Positions 1-7,032 of a DNA stretch of 15,554 bases are shown piece after piece (position 1 is the stretch's first letter; every line of letters begins with the position of its first letter). A program made the translations under genes and the position numbers. Under the pieces are notes generated by a model. That model saw only the letters and a list, made by a program, of their open reading frames with translations. It searched no databases and was not told where the DNA came from. The DNA comes from Dysgonamonadaceae bacterium (GTDB lineage Bacteria > Bacteroidota > Bacteroidia > Bacteroidales > Azobacteroidaceae): NCBI GenBank assembly GCA_031276105.1, contig JAISNS010000057.1, positions 1 to 15,554 on the forward strand, written 5' to 3'.

Positions 1-110
1 AAGTACTGTTCCATGTCGATCAACTGTTCTACGCCTTTCAGACGGGAGGCGGCGTCTATCATGTAATGCTTAACGCTATTACATGGCCCTGCGATGTTAA
101 AGTATCTCAT
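1..110 (-). CDS. AAA-like ATP-binding protein, N-terminal fragment
   Basis: Partial gene leaving the window at its left edge. The 36 visible codons start at the ATG at 108-110 and read MRYFNIAGPCNSVKHYMI, then a stretch containing SRLKGVEQLID and ending MEQYF. The pattern 'M-R-Y-F-N-x-x-G-P ... K-H-Y ... LID ... YF' resembles, from memory, the N-terminus of a family of Bacteroidota ATP-binding (AAA-like) proteins in which a Walker A segment of the type APRQTGKT follows almost at once. That motif would lie outside the window, so the ATPase call rests on the N-terminal pattern alone. A good promoter lies just upstream (137-167), so it is probably a separate transcription unit from the SusC/SusD operon. 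Its function is unknown and no link to nutrient uptake is implied. Confidence 0.65.
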   Translation of the reverse strand, partial: MRYFNIAGPCNSVKHYMIDAASRLKGVEQLIDMEQY

Positions 111-136
111 CTCTCAAAAATATTTAATTGAAAAGA

Positions 137-167
137 CAAAGATACTGTTTTTTGCGTGTAAATCAAT
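137..167 (-). promoter_or_regulatory. Bacteroidota-type promoter for the AAA-like gene
   Basis: On the minus strand the -7 element TATCTTTG (137-144) matches the Bacteroidota primary-sigma consensus TAnnTTTG exactly. An ATTG (164-167) stands 19 bp upstream, close to the consensus -33 TTTG at the expected spacing. Transcription would start near position 130, giving a leader of about 20 nt before the ATG at 110. The leader is A/T-rich with no Shine-Dalgarno, as is usual in this phylum. It is the clearest promoter in the window. Confidence 0.7.
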
Positions 168-193
168 ATGTCAAAGAACGCTTATTTTATTGT

Positions 194-256
194 CCACTAA
201 TTACACTAATTACACGAATTTTTTTAGCCGAAACACCATTCGTGTAATTCGTGGAC
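194..256. repeat. Intergenic inverted repeat with 9-bp direct repeats; possible terminator
   Basis: Perfect 12-bp inverted arms AATTACACGAAT (208-219) and ATTCGTGTAATT (238-249) enclose an 18-nt loop. The left side repeats a 9-bp unit (TAATTACAC), so the outer arms (GTCCAC on the left, GTGGAC on the right) pair after one unit is looped out. It lies about 25 bp beyond the SusD-2 stop and before the AAA promoter, where a transcript-ending hairpin would be expected. The stem is A/T-rich and no long U-tract follows on the minus strand, so terminator function is only plausible. The rest of 111-278 holds the AAA promoter and leader and nothing else I recognise. Confidence 0.6.
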
Positions 257-278
257 TATTCATTCGTTTTCAAAGGAT

Positions 279-1928
279 TCAGGGGTGTGGCAAATACCAG
301 TTTTCTTTGTTTAACAACCAATTATATATCCTGTTGTAATCGTCTTCGTGTTTGGAGGCGACTTGTTTTGCCAGAAATGCCGGGTCGTTTCTCCGCAAGG
401 CGAAGCGCATCAGGTCTTGGAAGCGGTTTCCTTCAAAAGAAGTTTCCAGCGCCAGTTCGGTACAAATCAAATCTTCGACCCGCCGGATGGTATCGTCCGG
501 ACTTTCCAGTATTTCACCTTCCTTGGCAATGGTATAATAGGGATTGTAAGCGGTATCGCCGCAACCGCGAGCGTGTACCCCAATGGCGGTGGTGAACTTT
601 TCGGTATTGAAAACCGATACTAAAGTTTCGGCGGCGGCCAATTCGTCCGGCGGTATCCGGGTTGCGTCTGCCAACGTGAGGGGACTCAATCCGTATTTCA
701 ATACCGCAAATGCAATATGGGGATAGCCGGCCCGGTTCATGGCTTCGGCATAGCGCAAATACAGCAACCCGAGACGGTAGATTTGAAAATGGTACGCATT
801 AAATATTTTATACAGATAAGGAAACAGGAACGATTCGTTGGCTGCGTTAACCATCCTTATTGTTCCGGGTACATTCGCCCATTTTCTTAAATCGCCGGTA
901 GTAAAATAATTGCTTGCCGATCCGGTTGCGGGAATATAGTGCAGAACGTAACTCTGGTCGTCCCATAAATCTTCCATCACCTTAGAGATAGCAAATTCCC
1001 GGTAATTAGTTTGCAAATTGTTAACTTTTCCTTCCGAAACATCGGTAGCCATCTGGATAGCCGTAACTAATTCAGAGTTTCCTGTTTGCGCTACTGTTTC
1101 CCGCGACCAACCGTTTCGACGGCTTTCGATGTGACTGGTAAAATATATGTACTCCCAAGCGGCGGAGGGAGTCGAAACCCGGTTTCCAAGCGTTTTCCGG
1201 TCGATGTATTCCGCATAGTACCTTGCTGCCGTCGCGTAATCGTCTGTTGATGCGCCCCGCCAGAGATACAAATCGCCTAACAGGACTTCTACCGGGAAAA
1301 ACAATTCGCTGCTTTCAAATTCATAAATGGTTCCGTAATTGGGATAATCTGCTCCTACCAAAGGTTCAAGGTCTGCAATTAAGGCGGTTGACAGTTCCGG
1401 AATTGTGTATTCGGGGAACTCTTTTTGCGTATCGTTTACCGAGAGGAGCGGTTCGGTGAAGTAGGAGGCTTTTCCCCAATTGAAAACAATCTGCATATAT
1501 GTCCAGGCGCGAATGGCGTGCGCCAAGGCGTTTTCCTTTTTCAGGGGACTGTTGTCGTCACTTGTTCGGCTGATGAGATAATTGCAGTTGTTGACGATGG
1601 CGTAATAATCGCGGGAATCGGCATAAACACTTGTATCGCTGACGGTAAAGTTACTCAGTTCGCGAATGCCTGCCGAAGTGAAATCCGTAACGTCCAGCAA
1701 ATCCGCCCGCATTTCGCCAAGCAGAATATAGCGTTCGCCTATATCCTGCAAGCCGCTCAACAGTCCCAATATAGATGATACCGAGTCGTTGGGCGAAGTC
1801 AGTGTGTTTTCGTCCACCGTAGTATAACGGGACGAATCGACCGTCAAAATGTCTTCGCAGGAAGCTAATCCCAACACAAAAGTCAGGAGAGATATTCCGA
1901 TTGATTTTATTATTTTCATTGTTTTCAT
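279..1928 (-). CDS. SusD/RagB-family outer-membrane lipoprotein (SusD-2)
   Basis: 549-residue surface lipoprotein, expected to cap the SusC-2 barrel and hold ligand at the cell surface. The signal peptide has a hydrophobic stretch and lipobox L-A-S-C with the lipidated Cys at residue 24. The acidic C-E-D that follows suits the Bacteroidota surface-export signal. SusD landmarks are the helix with AIRAWTYMQIVFNWGKASYF (about 138-158), the LGLLYLRYAEAMNRAGYP helix, and a late ELALETSFEGNRFQDLMRFA helix matching the family's C-terminal 'ERxxELxFEGxRxxDLxR' element. It is divergent from SusD-1. The ATG at 1928 starts 3 bp after the SusC-2 stop, implying coupled translation; an in-frame ATG at 1919 is the alternative. 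It appears to be the last gene of the operon. Ligand is unknown. Confidence 0.9.
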   Translation of the reverse strand: MKTMKIIKSIGISLLTFVLGLASCEDILTVDSSRYTTVDENTLTSPNDSVSSILGLLSGLQDIGERYILLGEMRADLLDVTDFTSAGIRELSNFTVSDTSVYADSRDYYAIVNNCNYLISRTSDDNSPLKKENALAHAIRAWTYMQIVFNWGKASYFTEPLLSVNDTQKEFPEYTIPELSTALIADLEPLVGADYPNYGTIYEFESSELFFPVEVLLGDLYLWRGASTDDYATAARYYAEYIDRKTLGNRVSTPSAAWEYIYFTSHIESRRNGWSRETVAQTGNSELVTAIQMATDVSEGKVNNLQTNYREFAISKVMEDLWDDQSYVLHYIPATGSASNYFTTGDLRKWANVPGTIRMVNAANESFLFPYLYKIFNAYHFQIYRLGLLYLRYAEAMNRAGYPHIAFAVLKYGLSPLTLADATRIPPDELAAAETLVSVFNTEKFTTAIGVHARGCGDTAYNPYYTIAKEGEILESPDDTIRRVEDLICTELALETSFEGNRFQDLMRFALRRNDPAFLAKQVASKHEDDYNRIYNWLLNKENWYLPHP

Positions 1929-1931
1929 TGT

Positions 1932-4900
1932 TTATAAGTTCAATTTTAATCCGATATAATAACTTCTGCCTTGCGACAGTAATCCGGCGTCGATTCCCTG
2001 ATACAAAATGGAATTGCTGATGGAAAATTCCGGGTCGGCGCCCAGGTATTTGGTATAAGTCCACAAGTTATTGGCGGAAGCCCAAACGGTGAATCCGGAG
2101 AGAAACAGCCAGTTGACCGGTACTTCGTAGGAGACGGTCAATGTTTTGAATCGCAGGTAGGAACCGTCTTCTATCCACCGGTCGGAGAAGCGGCTGTTGC
2201 CTGTCGGGTCGCCGTAGACGCTTTTGGGGATGGACGTTTGTTGTCCTTCGTTTATCCAGCGGTTTTGCATGGCTGCCGACTGGTTATACAAATCGCTGCC
2301 GGCTTCCATCAGCGAACGGACGTAATTGTAAATGTCGTTTCCATAAGAGAAGGTAAACAGGGCGTTTACGGACAGGTTTTTATAGGAAAGCCGCGTATGA
2401 AACGAGCCGGTAAAGTCGGGGTTTGGGTTGCCGATCACGGTTTTGTCTTTTTCGTTGATAATGCCGGCGCCGTCTTCTTGATATAAATCGGCAAAGTGCA
2501 TATCGCCCGCCGTAAAGGGCAGATAGTCGATGCCGGTGTAATCAAGCACTTTCAAGCCGGCGGCAAGGGCTTCCTGCGTGGTAGCCAAAACGCCTTCGGT
2601 TTTGTATCCGTAAAACAGGCCGGCCGGTTGCCCAACGATTGTTTTGACTTCGCCGCCGTAAATAGCCGTCGTGTAATCGCCGTCGGGCAATTCCAGCATT
2701 TTGTTTTTGTAATGGGCGATGCTTCCGCCTATTTCCCACTGGAAATTGCGCAATGCCAAGGCTTTTGCGTTAACGGCGATTTCATAGCCTTTGTTTTCCA
2801 GTTTTCCTTCGTTCGACCAGTAGGTATCCTTTCCGGCCAGAGATTTGAACTGTTTCAAAGTCAGCAAGTCGGAAGTAATATGATGAAACAGGTCGGCGGA
2901 AACGGATAGGCGGTTGTTGAAAAGCGTCCAGTCAATGCCGGCGCTTTTTTTCTCGACGGTTTCCATTTTCAGGGAACTGTTGCCGATATTGGACAATACT
3001 TTTCCGGTGTATTGATTGATGTAGCGGCTGGAAGAGAAATAAGTCAGGGTACCGGCAGTGGGAATATTATCGTTTCCGGCCAGTCCGTAAGAGAGGCGCA
3101 GTTTCAAGAGGTTGATAAACGGCAGGTGTTGCATGAACTTTTCGGACGAAAGCAACCATGCGGCATCGAGCGAAGGGAAGATTCCCCAGCGCACGCCTCC
3201 GATTGAAGGCAAGTCGGCGTCTTTTCCGAAACGGGAAGAAGCGTCGGCGGAAACGGCTGCCGAAAGCAAGTATTTGTCGAAAAGCGCGTATCCGGCTTCG
3301 GCATACCAAGAGAGCGAACGCCAGGAGTCGTCGTAACCGGTGGTTTTCCGGTAAGCCAGCGAGCCGGTTAGGTTGTGCGACCGGTCGTTGGCCGTGTTGT
3401 GTCCGGAACCGTATTCCCCTTTGTAGGAGTCGGACAGGAAGCGGGCGCCTGCGGTCAGGTCGAACGTTTGTCCGGCAAACTGTTTTTTCCAGTTCAGTTG
3501 CAAATCGGCTGCCAGCGACAGTTGTTTGGCATTTTGCCCTTTGACCTGATTTCGGGATTCTCCTTCCGGCAAGAGGACGTTCGGTACGCCGGCGTCGGGG
3601 TGAAAGTATTTTTCAAACAAACTGTTCATCGAATAAAAGAACGAACCGGAGAGTTTGAATGCGTCGGTAAAGCGGTAAGCGGGGCGGATAGCGAGCGATA
3701 AATCGTTTTGCGAGCTTTCGCCGATTCCGTTTTCAATGATGGCGACCGGATTGGCAATGCCGAAGTAATCGGCGTCCGACAAATCCGAACCAATCACTCC
3801 CGTGTTGGAATATTCGTAAGGGATCAGGAAGGGCGCTTTCATTAAGGAGAGGGCTGATGGCGCTGTCAGCGCTCCTTCGTATGCTTCGGCGAAGCCGTCG
3901 TTGCGCAGATTCCGGTCGGTTTGCGAATAGGCAAGGTCGAAAGAGATGCGAAATTGCCGGGTCAAATCAATATCGGAATTGAAACGGGCGTTGAATCGTG
4001 TAAAATCGTTGGCTTTCAGCGTACTGTTGGCGCCGGTGTATCCCATCGACAGGTGATAGAGGGCAACGTCGTCTCCTCCGCTTACGCCTACGTTATAGGA
4101 TTGCGTGAGGCTGTTGCGGTAAACGTTGTTGCTCCAGTCGTTGTTGTTGTGATAGCGCAGGTAGTCGTAGTACTGTTCATTGTCGTTCAAAAACGGCATG
4201 GAGGATAAGTAGGACGGATCGTACTCCTCTTTCAGGATGTCGCTTACATAGACTCGAAATTGACCGGCGTCTAAGAGGGGCATTGTTTTCGGTCGTTCGT
4301 TGTATCCGGTCCGGGCGGAAAAGGTGATGTGCGTTACCGGGTCTTTTCCTCTTTTGGTGTTGATAAGTAATATGCCGTTTCCTCCTTTCAAGCCGTAAGA
4401 GGCTGATTTATCTTTGATAACCTGCATGTTTTCGATGTCGTCCACGCTGATATTCGAGAGCGGATTCAGGATAAAGCCGTCGTGGATGGAGGCGCGGTCG
4501 TAGTGGTTGTCGAAAATCCGTCCGTCGAGGATAATCAGCGGTTGCGAACCGGCGTTCAGGGAGTTGTATCCGCGGATAAACAGGGATGCTCCGATGGCGG
4601 GCGTTCCCGAATGGGTGATTACCCGGACGGCGTTTTCGGGCAGGGACTGTATTTCCGCATCAAGCGTCAAAGCCGAAGGGTTGCGAATCGGGGGCAGGGC
4701 TTGATACAGCGCAACTTCTATCTCGGTTTTTCCCTGCAAGGGGTATTCCTGTTCCGAATAGCCGGGCAGGGCAATGTAAACCCGGCTCAGGTATTCCGGG
4801 AGTTGGAGGGTGAAAGAGCCGTCTTCGGCGGTCATGGCGGAATATTGCCGGTCGTTGCTTTGGATTTTCGCTCCCAGAAGCGGCGCTTTTGTTGCTGCGT

Positions 4901-5270
4901 CTCTGACATATCCGCTTACGGTTTGCAGGGGAACGGTTTGCAGGCGAAGGGTTATATTGATTGTGTCCTGACCGGTGAAAATGATTTGCTGTGTTTGATA
5001 GCCGATGTACGAGATTTCAATGGGGCTGTTCATTTCCACATTATTGAGTGTGAAAAGACCGTCGAGGTCTGTAAATGTTCCGCTGCCGGCTTTTTTCTCT
5101 GTAACGGAAACGCCGACAAGCGCCTCGCCGCTTACGTTCGCCACTTTTCCTTTTACCGTTTTTTGGGCGTAAACTGCCGAACCAAACAGGCAACAGCATG
5201 ACAGGAGTAAACAAGACAGTTTATTTGCGTATGGCAGCCTTTTCTTCTTTATAGGATTACATTTTTTCAT
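1932..5270 (-). CDS. SusC/RagA-family TonB-dependent transporter (SusC-2)
   Basis: 1112-residue outer-membrane barrel that would import a ligand using TonB energy, partnered with SusD-2. A signal peptide (cleavage probably after residue 35, ...AVYA|QKT) is followed by a carboxypeptidase-regulatory-like domain (about 37-112) and, unusually, a second similar domain (about 117-190; VSGYVRDAATKAPLLGAKI). The plug (about 200-308) carries FIRGYNSLNAGSQPLIILDG, then LSNISVDDIENMQVIKDKSA and the GGNGILLINTKRG end. The barrel includes the family element VIGNPNPDFTGSF near the C-terminus and ends YYIGLKLNL. No EVVVxG-type TonB-box motif is seen between the N-terminal domains and the plug. The ATG at 5270 lies 26 bp after the FAS1 lipoprotein B stop. 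Confidence 0.93.
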   Translation of the reverse strand: MKKCNPIKKKRLPYANKLSCLLLSCCCLFGSAVYAQKTVKGKVANVSGEALVGVSVTEKKAGSGTFTDLDGLFTLNNVEMNSPIEISYIGYQTQQIIFTGQDTINITLRLQTVPLQTVSGYVRDAATKAPLLGAKIQSNDRQYSAMTAEDGSFTLQLPEYLSRVYIALPGYSEQEYPLQGKTEIEVALYQALPPIRNPSALTLDAEIQSLPENAVRVITHSGTPAIGASLFIRGYNSLNAGSQPLIILDGRIFDNHYDRASIHDGFILNPLSNISVDDIENMQVIKDKSASYGLKGGNGILLINTKRGKDPVTHITFSARTGYNERPKTMPLLDAGQFRVYVSDILKEEYDPSYLSSMPFLNDNEQYYDYLRYHNNNDWSNNVYRNSLTQSYNVGVSGGDDVALYHLSMGYTGANSTLKANDFTRFNARFNSDIDLTRQFRISFDLAYSQTDRNLRNDGFAEAYEGALTAPSALSLMKAPFLIPYEYSNTGVIGSDLSDADYFGIANPVAIIENGIGESSQNDLSLAIRPAYRFTDAFKLSGSFFYSMNSLFEKYFHPDAGVPNVLLPEGESRNQVKGQNAKQLSLAADLQLNWKKQFAGQTFDLTAGARFLSDSYKGEYGSGHNTANDRSHNLTGSLAYRKTTGYDDSWRSLSWYAEAGYALFDKYLLSAAVSADASSRFGKDADLPSIGGVRWGIFPSLDAAWLLSSEKFMQHLPFINLLKLRLSYGLAGNDNIPTAGTLTYFSSSRYINQYTGKVLSNIGNSSLKMETVEKKSAGIDWTLFNNRLSVSADLFHHITSDLLTLKQFKSLAGKDTYWSNEGKLENKGYEIAVNAKALALRNFQWEIGGSIAHYKNKMLELPDGDYTTAIYGGEVKTIVGQPAGLFYGYKTEGVLATTQEALAAGLKVLDYTGIDYLPFTAGDMHFADLYQEDGAGIINEKDKTVIGNPNPDFTGSFHTRLSYKNLSVNALFTFSYGNDIYNYVRSLMEAGSDLYNQSAAMQNRWINEGQQTSIPKSVYGDPTGNSRFSDRWIEDGSYLRFKTLTVSYEVPVNWLFLSGFTVWASANNLWTYTKYLGADPEFSISNSILYQGIDAGLLSQGRSYYIGLKLNL

Positions 5271-5296
5271 CTACTTTATTTTTATAGGTTACGACA

Positions 5297-6871
5297 TTAT
5301 TGTTTTTCGGGTTCCAGCAGAATACAATCCAGTAATAAGACGCGCGAGAAGGCGGTTGTTTCCGTTCGTCCGACATCGCTGACTATCTTCAGGATAACGG
5401 TTGTGATGGCTTCTCCGCTTTCGTCTGTTTCTCCGTAGTTGGCTGTTGGGAATTTGAATCCCGAAGCGACTGTTACCGTATCAATTACGTTGGGGTCTGT
5501 TGTTATGTTGCCCGATGCGGGAAAGCGGGAGAGAACCGATTTTCCGTTAGTGTCTAAATACGTCAAGTTGAAAAAGACTTTGTTGGGTTTTAATCCTTGG
5601 GCTTTTTCATTGGCGGCTTTTCCGGTTACGAATACGCAATAGATATTGTACTTTCCCGATAGGGTGTTCGGTATTTCGAAGGAGGCGGTTGGATTTCCGG
5701 AGGTAGTAGTCGGATCCAGTTTCAGGTATCGACCGTTGGAAATGCCTGTTATTGCTGTGTTTACTACTCTTTCTACCGAAGGCGTTGAGAGGGTGTTTTC
5801 CCTTCCCTGTATAAATTCGGCTTCTACGGTAATTGAGTCGTGCCACGATTCGTGGGGTTTGAAGCGCAGCAAATCGGTCATGTAAGCGGTTCCGTTGCTG
5901 GTTGTTACCGGTTCGGCTCCTTCAAAGAGGTATTGCGGATGATAAAAGGTATTGCCGGAAGTGGAAATCAGCGAATCTTGCGGGGAGATTTGTTCCGTAT
6001 TGTTGAAAACCAAGTCCTGAAGCAAAGCGAAAGCGGTATTTGCCCGTTGCAGCGAGTCGGCTGTAGCGGCGTTTTTGTTGTAATAGACGTAATATTCTTT
6101 GATTCGGTTGTAGGCTTCCGTCCATGCTTCATTGGTGGGGACGATCATTGTGTATGAGCTGTCTTCGCGGTTGATGTATCCCAATTGTCTGACGAGGGTG
6201 TTGTAGTTGACGAAAACCGAATCCAGATAGGTTTGTTGTCCGTCAACGACGCTTCCCGGCACGCTGGCTTCCGGTTCGAAGCGTATTTCGTCGAACGAAT
6301 ACAGGTAGTTTTTAATGGAATCCAGTTGGGGATTTTTCGCCAGATATTCCCATGTATTGGGGAAGAAGGTTTCGTAATTATCCAATAGATGGACAATTCC
6401 GTTGGAAGCGACTATGCTTTTGTTTGGGAGCGCGAAAGGCGTCGAGCCGAACGCCCAGTTTCCATTGATCGGCGAAAGGGATATCCGCTTTCCGTTGAGC
6501 ATGGCTATGGGGAAAGGGGTATTGCCGGAGGCGGGCAGGATATAGCGGGCGATATGGTTTTCTATCAGTTCGGTTTGAACGTTTATTCCGGTCGTATCCA
6601 ATCCGGCTAATGCCCGGTTGCTTGGTGCAAAAAGGGTGTAAGCCTGCGTTTGCGACAGCATCCGGTCGTAACCGTATTTCCGCAGGATTTCCGTCCACAG
6701 GCTCAGTTCGGGGAGTGATTCGACGGTTTCCATGAGGTTGTTTTCGGCTACCAGATTAGTATCTGCCTGATAATGCCGGTCGTAAGTATCGTCTGTGCAG
6801 GCAAGGCAAAAGATAAGAATCATAAAGGAGACTATGCGTCCGGCACATAGTAGAGTATGTGTTCGACACAT
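5297..6871 (-). CDS. FAS1 (fasciclin) lipoprotein B with C-terminal jelly-roll-like domain
   Basis: Predicted surface lipoprotein, 524 residues from the ATG at 6871. A GTG at 6892 in the same frame would add seven residues. The N-terminus is MCRTHTLLCAGR, partly encoded by the 23-bp repeats, then a hydrophobic IVSFMILIF segment and Cys25 in an atypical C-L-A-C lipobox followed by acidic TDD. FAS1 domain 1 spans about 48-168 with the typical YTLFAPSNRA strand and the closing SNGIVHLLDN. A second, divergent FAS1-like region covers about 172-340 (YTMIVPTNEAW, TSNGTAYMTDLL). Residues about 345-524 look like a beta-sandwich: ITVEAEF, GRYLKLDPT, a 'SGKYNIYCVFV' strand and the end LLLDCILLEP, reminiscent of CBM6/CBM35-type folds. 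A better native start (MKKKNSIL..., 6977) is out of frame (see 6839-6914). Binding or adhesion is inferred; start confidence is low. Confidence 0.8.
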   Translation of the reverse strand: MCRTHTLLCAGRIVSFMILIFCLACTDDTYDRHYQADTNLVAENNLMETVESLPELSLWTEILRKYGYDRMLSQTQAYTLFAPSNRALAGLDTTGINVQTELIENHIARYILPASGNTPFPIAMLNGKRISLSPINGNWAFGSTPFALPNKSIVASNGIVHLLDNYETFFPNTWEYLAKNPQLDSIKNYLYSFDEIRFEPEASVPGSVVDGQQTYLDSVFVNYNTLVRQLGYINREDSSYTMIVPTNEAWTEAYNRIKEYYVYYNKNAATADSLQRANTAFALLQDLVFNNTEQISPQDSLISTSGNTFYHPQYLFEGAEPVTTSNGTAYMTDLLRFKPHESWHDSITVEAEFIQGRENTLSTPSVERVVNTAITGISNGRYLKLDPTTTSGNPTASFEIPNTLSGKYNIYCVFVTGKAANEKAQGLKPNKVFFNLTYLDTNGKSVLSRFPASGNITTDPNVIDTVTVASGFKFPTANYGETDESGEAITTVILKIVSDVGRTETTAFSRVLLLDCILLEPEKQ

Positions 6872-6914
6872 AGTAGAGTATGTGTCCGGCACATAGTAGA
6901 GTATGTGTCCGGCC
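6839..6914 (-). repeat. Three 23-bp tandem repeats in the signal-peptide region of FAS1 lipoprotein B
   Basis: Units at 6839-6861, 6862-6884 and 6885-6907, then 7 bp of a fourth. Units 1 and 3 are identical; unit 2 differs at two positions. Each holds a perfect 6-bp inverted repeat, CACATA-N6-TATGTG, plus a 5-bp linker. On the minus strand each unit is free of stop codons in all three frames (frames read THTLLCAG, HILYYV and TYSTMCR). One frame supplies an ATG, and the 6871 start of lipoprotein B comes from such a unit. As 23 is not a multiple of 3, each unit gained or lost moves the reading frame. Confidence 0.9.
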
Positions 6915-6977
6915 GGAAGTTTTCGGGTTTTTAATGCCCTGCCAAACGATAGATAATATACTGTTTTTCTTTTTCAT
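6915..6977 (-). other. Stranded native-looking 5' end of FAS1 lipoprotein B
   Basis: From the ATG at 6977, preceded by A-rich AAAAGAAATCAAT, the minus strand reads MKKKNSILSIVWQGIKN before entering the 23-bp repeats. It closely parallels the start of lipoprotein A (MKTKTNILSILFRG, then a hydrophobic run and Cys). Read straight through the three repeats, this frame stays open but misses the lipoprotein frame and ends at 6756. It is therefore probably the original N-terminal segment of lipoprotein B, now separated from its hydrophobic region by the array. An ATG at 7004, inside the neighbouring repeat, is in the same frame. Confidence 0.7.
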
Positions 6978-6990
6978 ATTGATTTCTTTT

Positions 6991-7030
6991 AATTCATAAC
7001 TCATAATTCATAACTCATAATTCATAATTA
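6991..7030 (-). repeat. 7/14-bp A/T-rich tandem repeat in the lipoprotein A-B gap
   Basis: Alternating 7-bp units AATTCAT and AACTCAT run from 6991 to about 7025 and end in AATTA, giving a 14-bp period. The array sits between the lipoprotein A stop (7033-7035) and the A-rich leader before the ATG at 6977. It contains ATG triplets on the minus strand. No promoter with correct spacing is visible in this gap. Confidence 0.85.
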
Positions 7031-7032
7031 AC

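Noticed and set aside
94..339. Plus-strand open frame over the left intergenic region
   Set aside because: Its residues (for example NYTNYTNFF) come from the 9-bp repeats, and it overlaps both the AAA start and the SusD-2 end. It looks like repeat-derived noise.
4482..5201. Plus-strand open frame of 239 codons
   Set aside because: It lies wholly antisense to the N-terminal part of SusC-2, which has full family features. The translation has no recognisable domain or plausible start context.
6839..6914. CRISPR array
   Set aside because: The 23-bp units are directly adjacent with no spacers, and no cas genes are present; this is a tandem repeat.
6940..6970. Internal promoter before lipoprotein B (TATCGTTTG on the minus strand)
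   Set aside because: The spacing inside the -7 element is three bases instead of two, no -33 element sits at the right distance, and it lies within the native-looking coding start.
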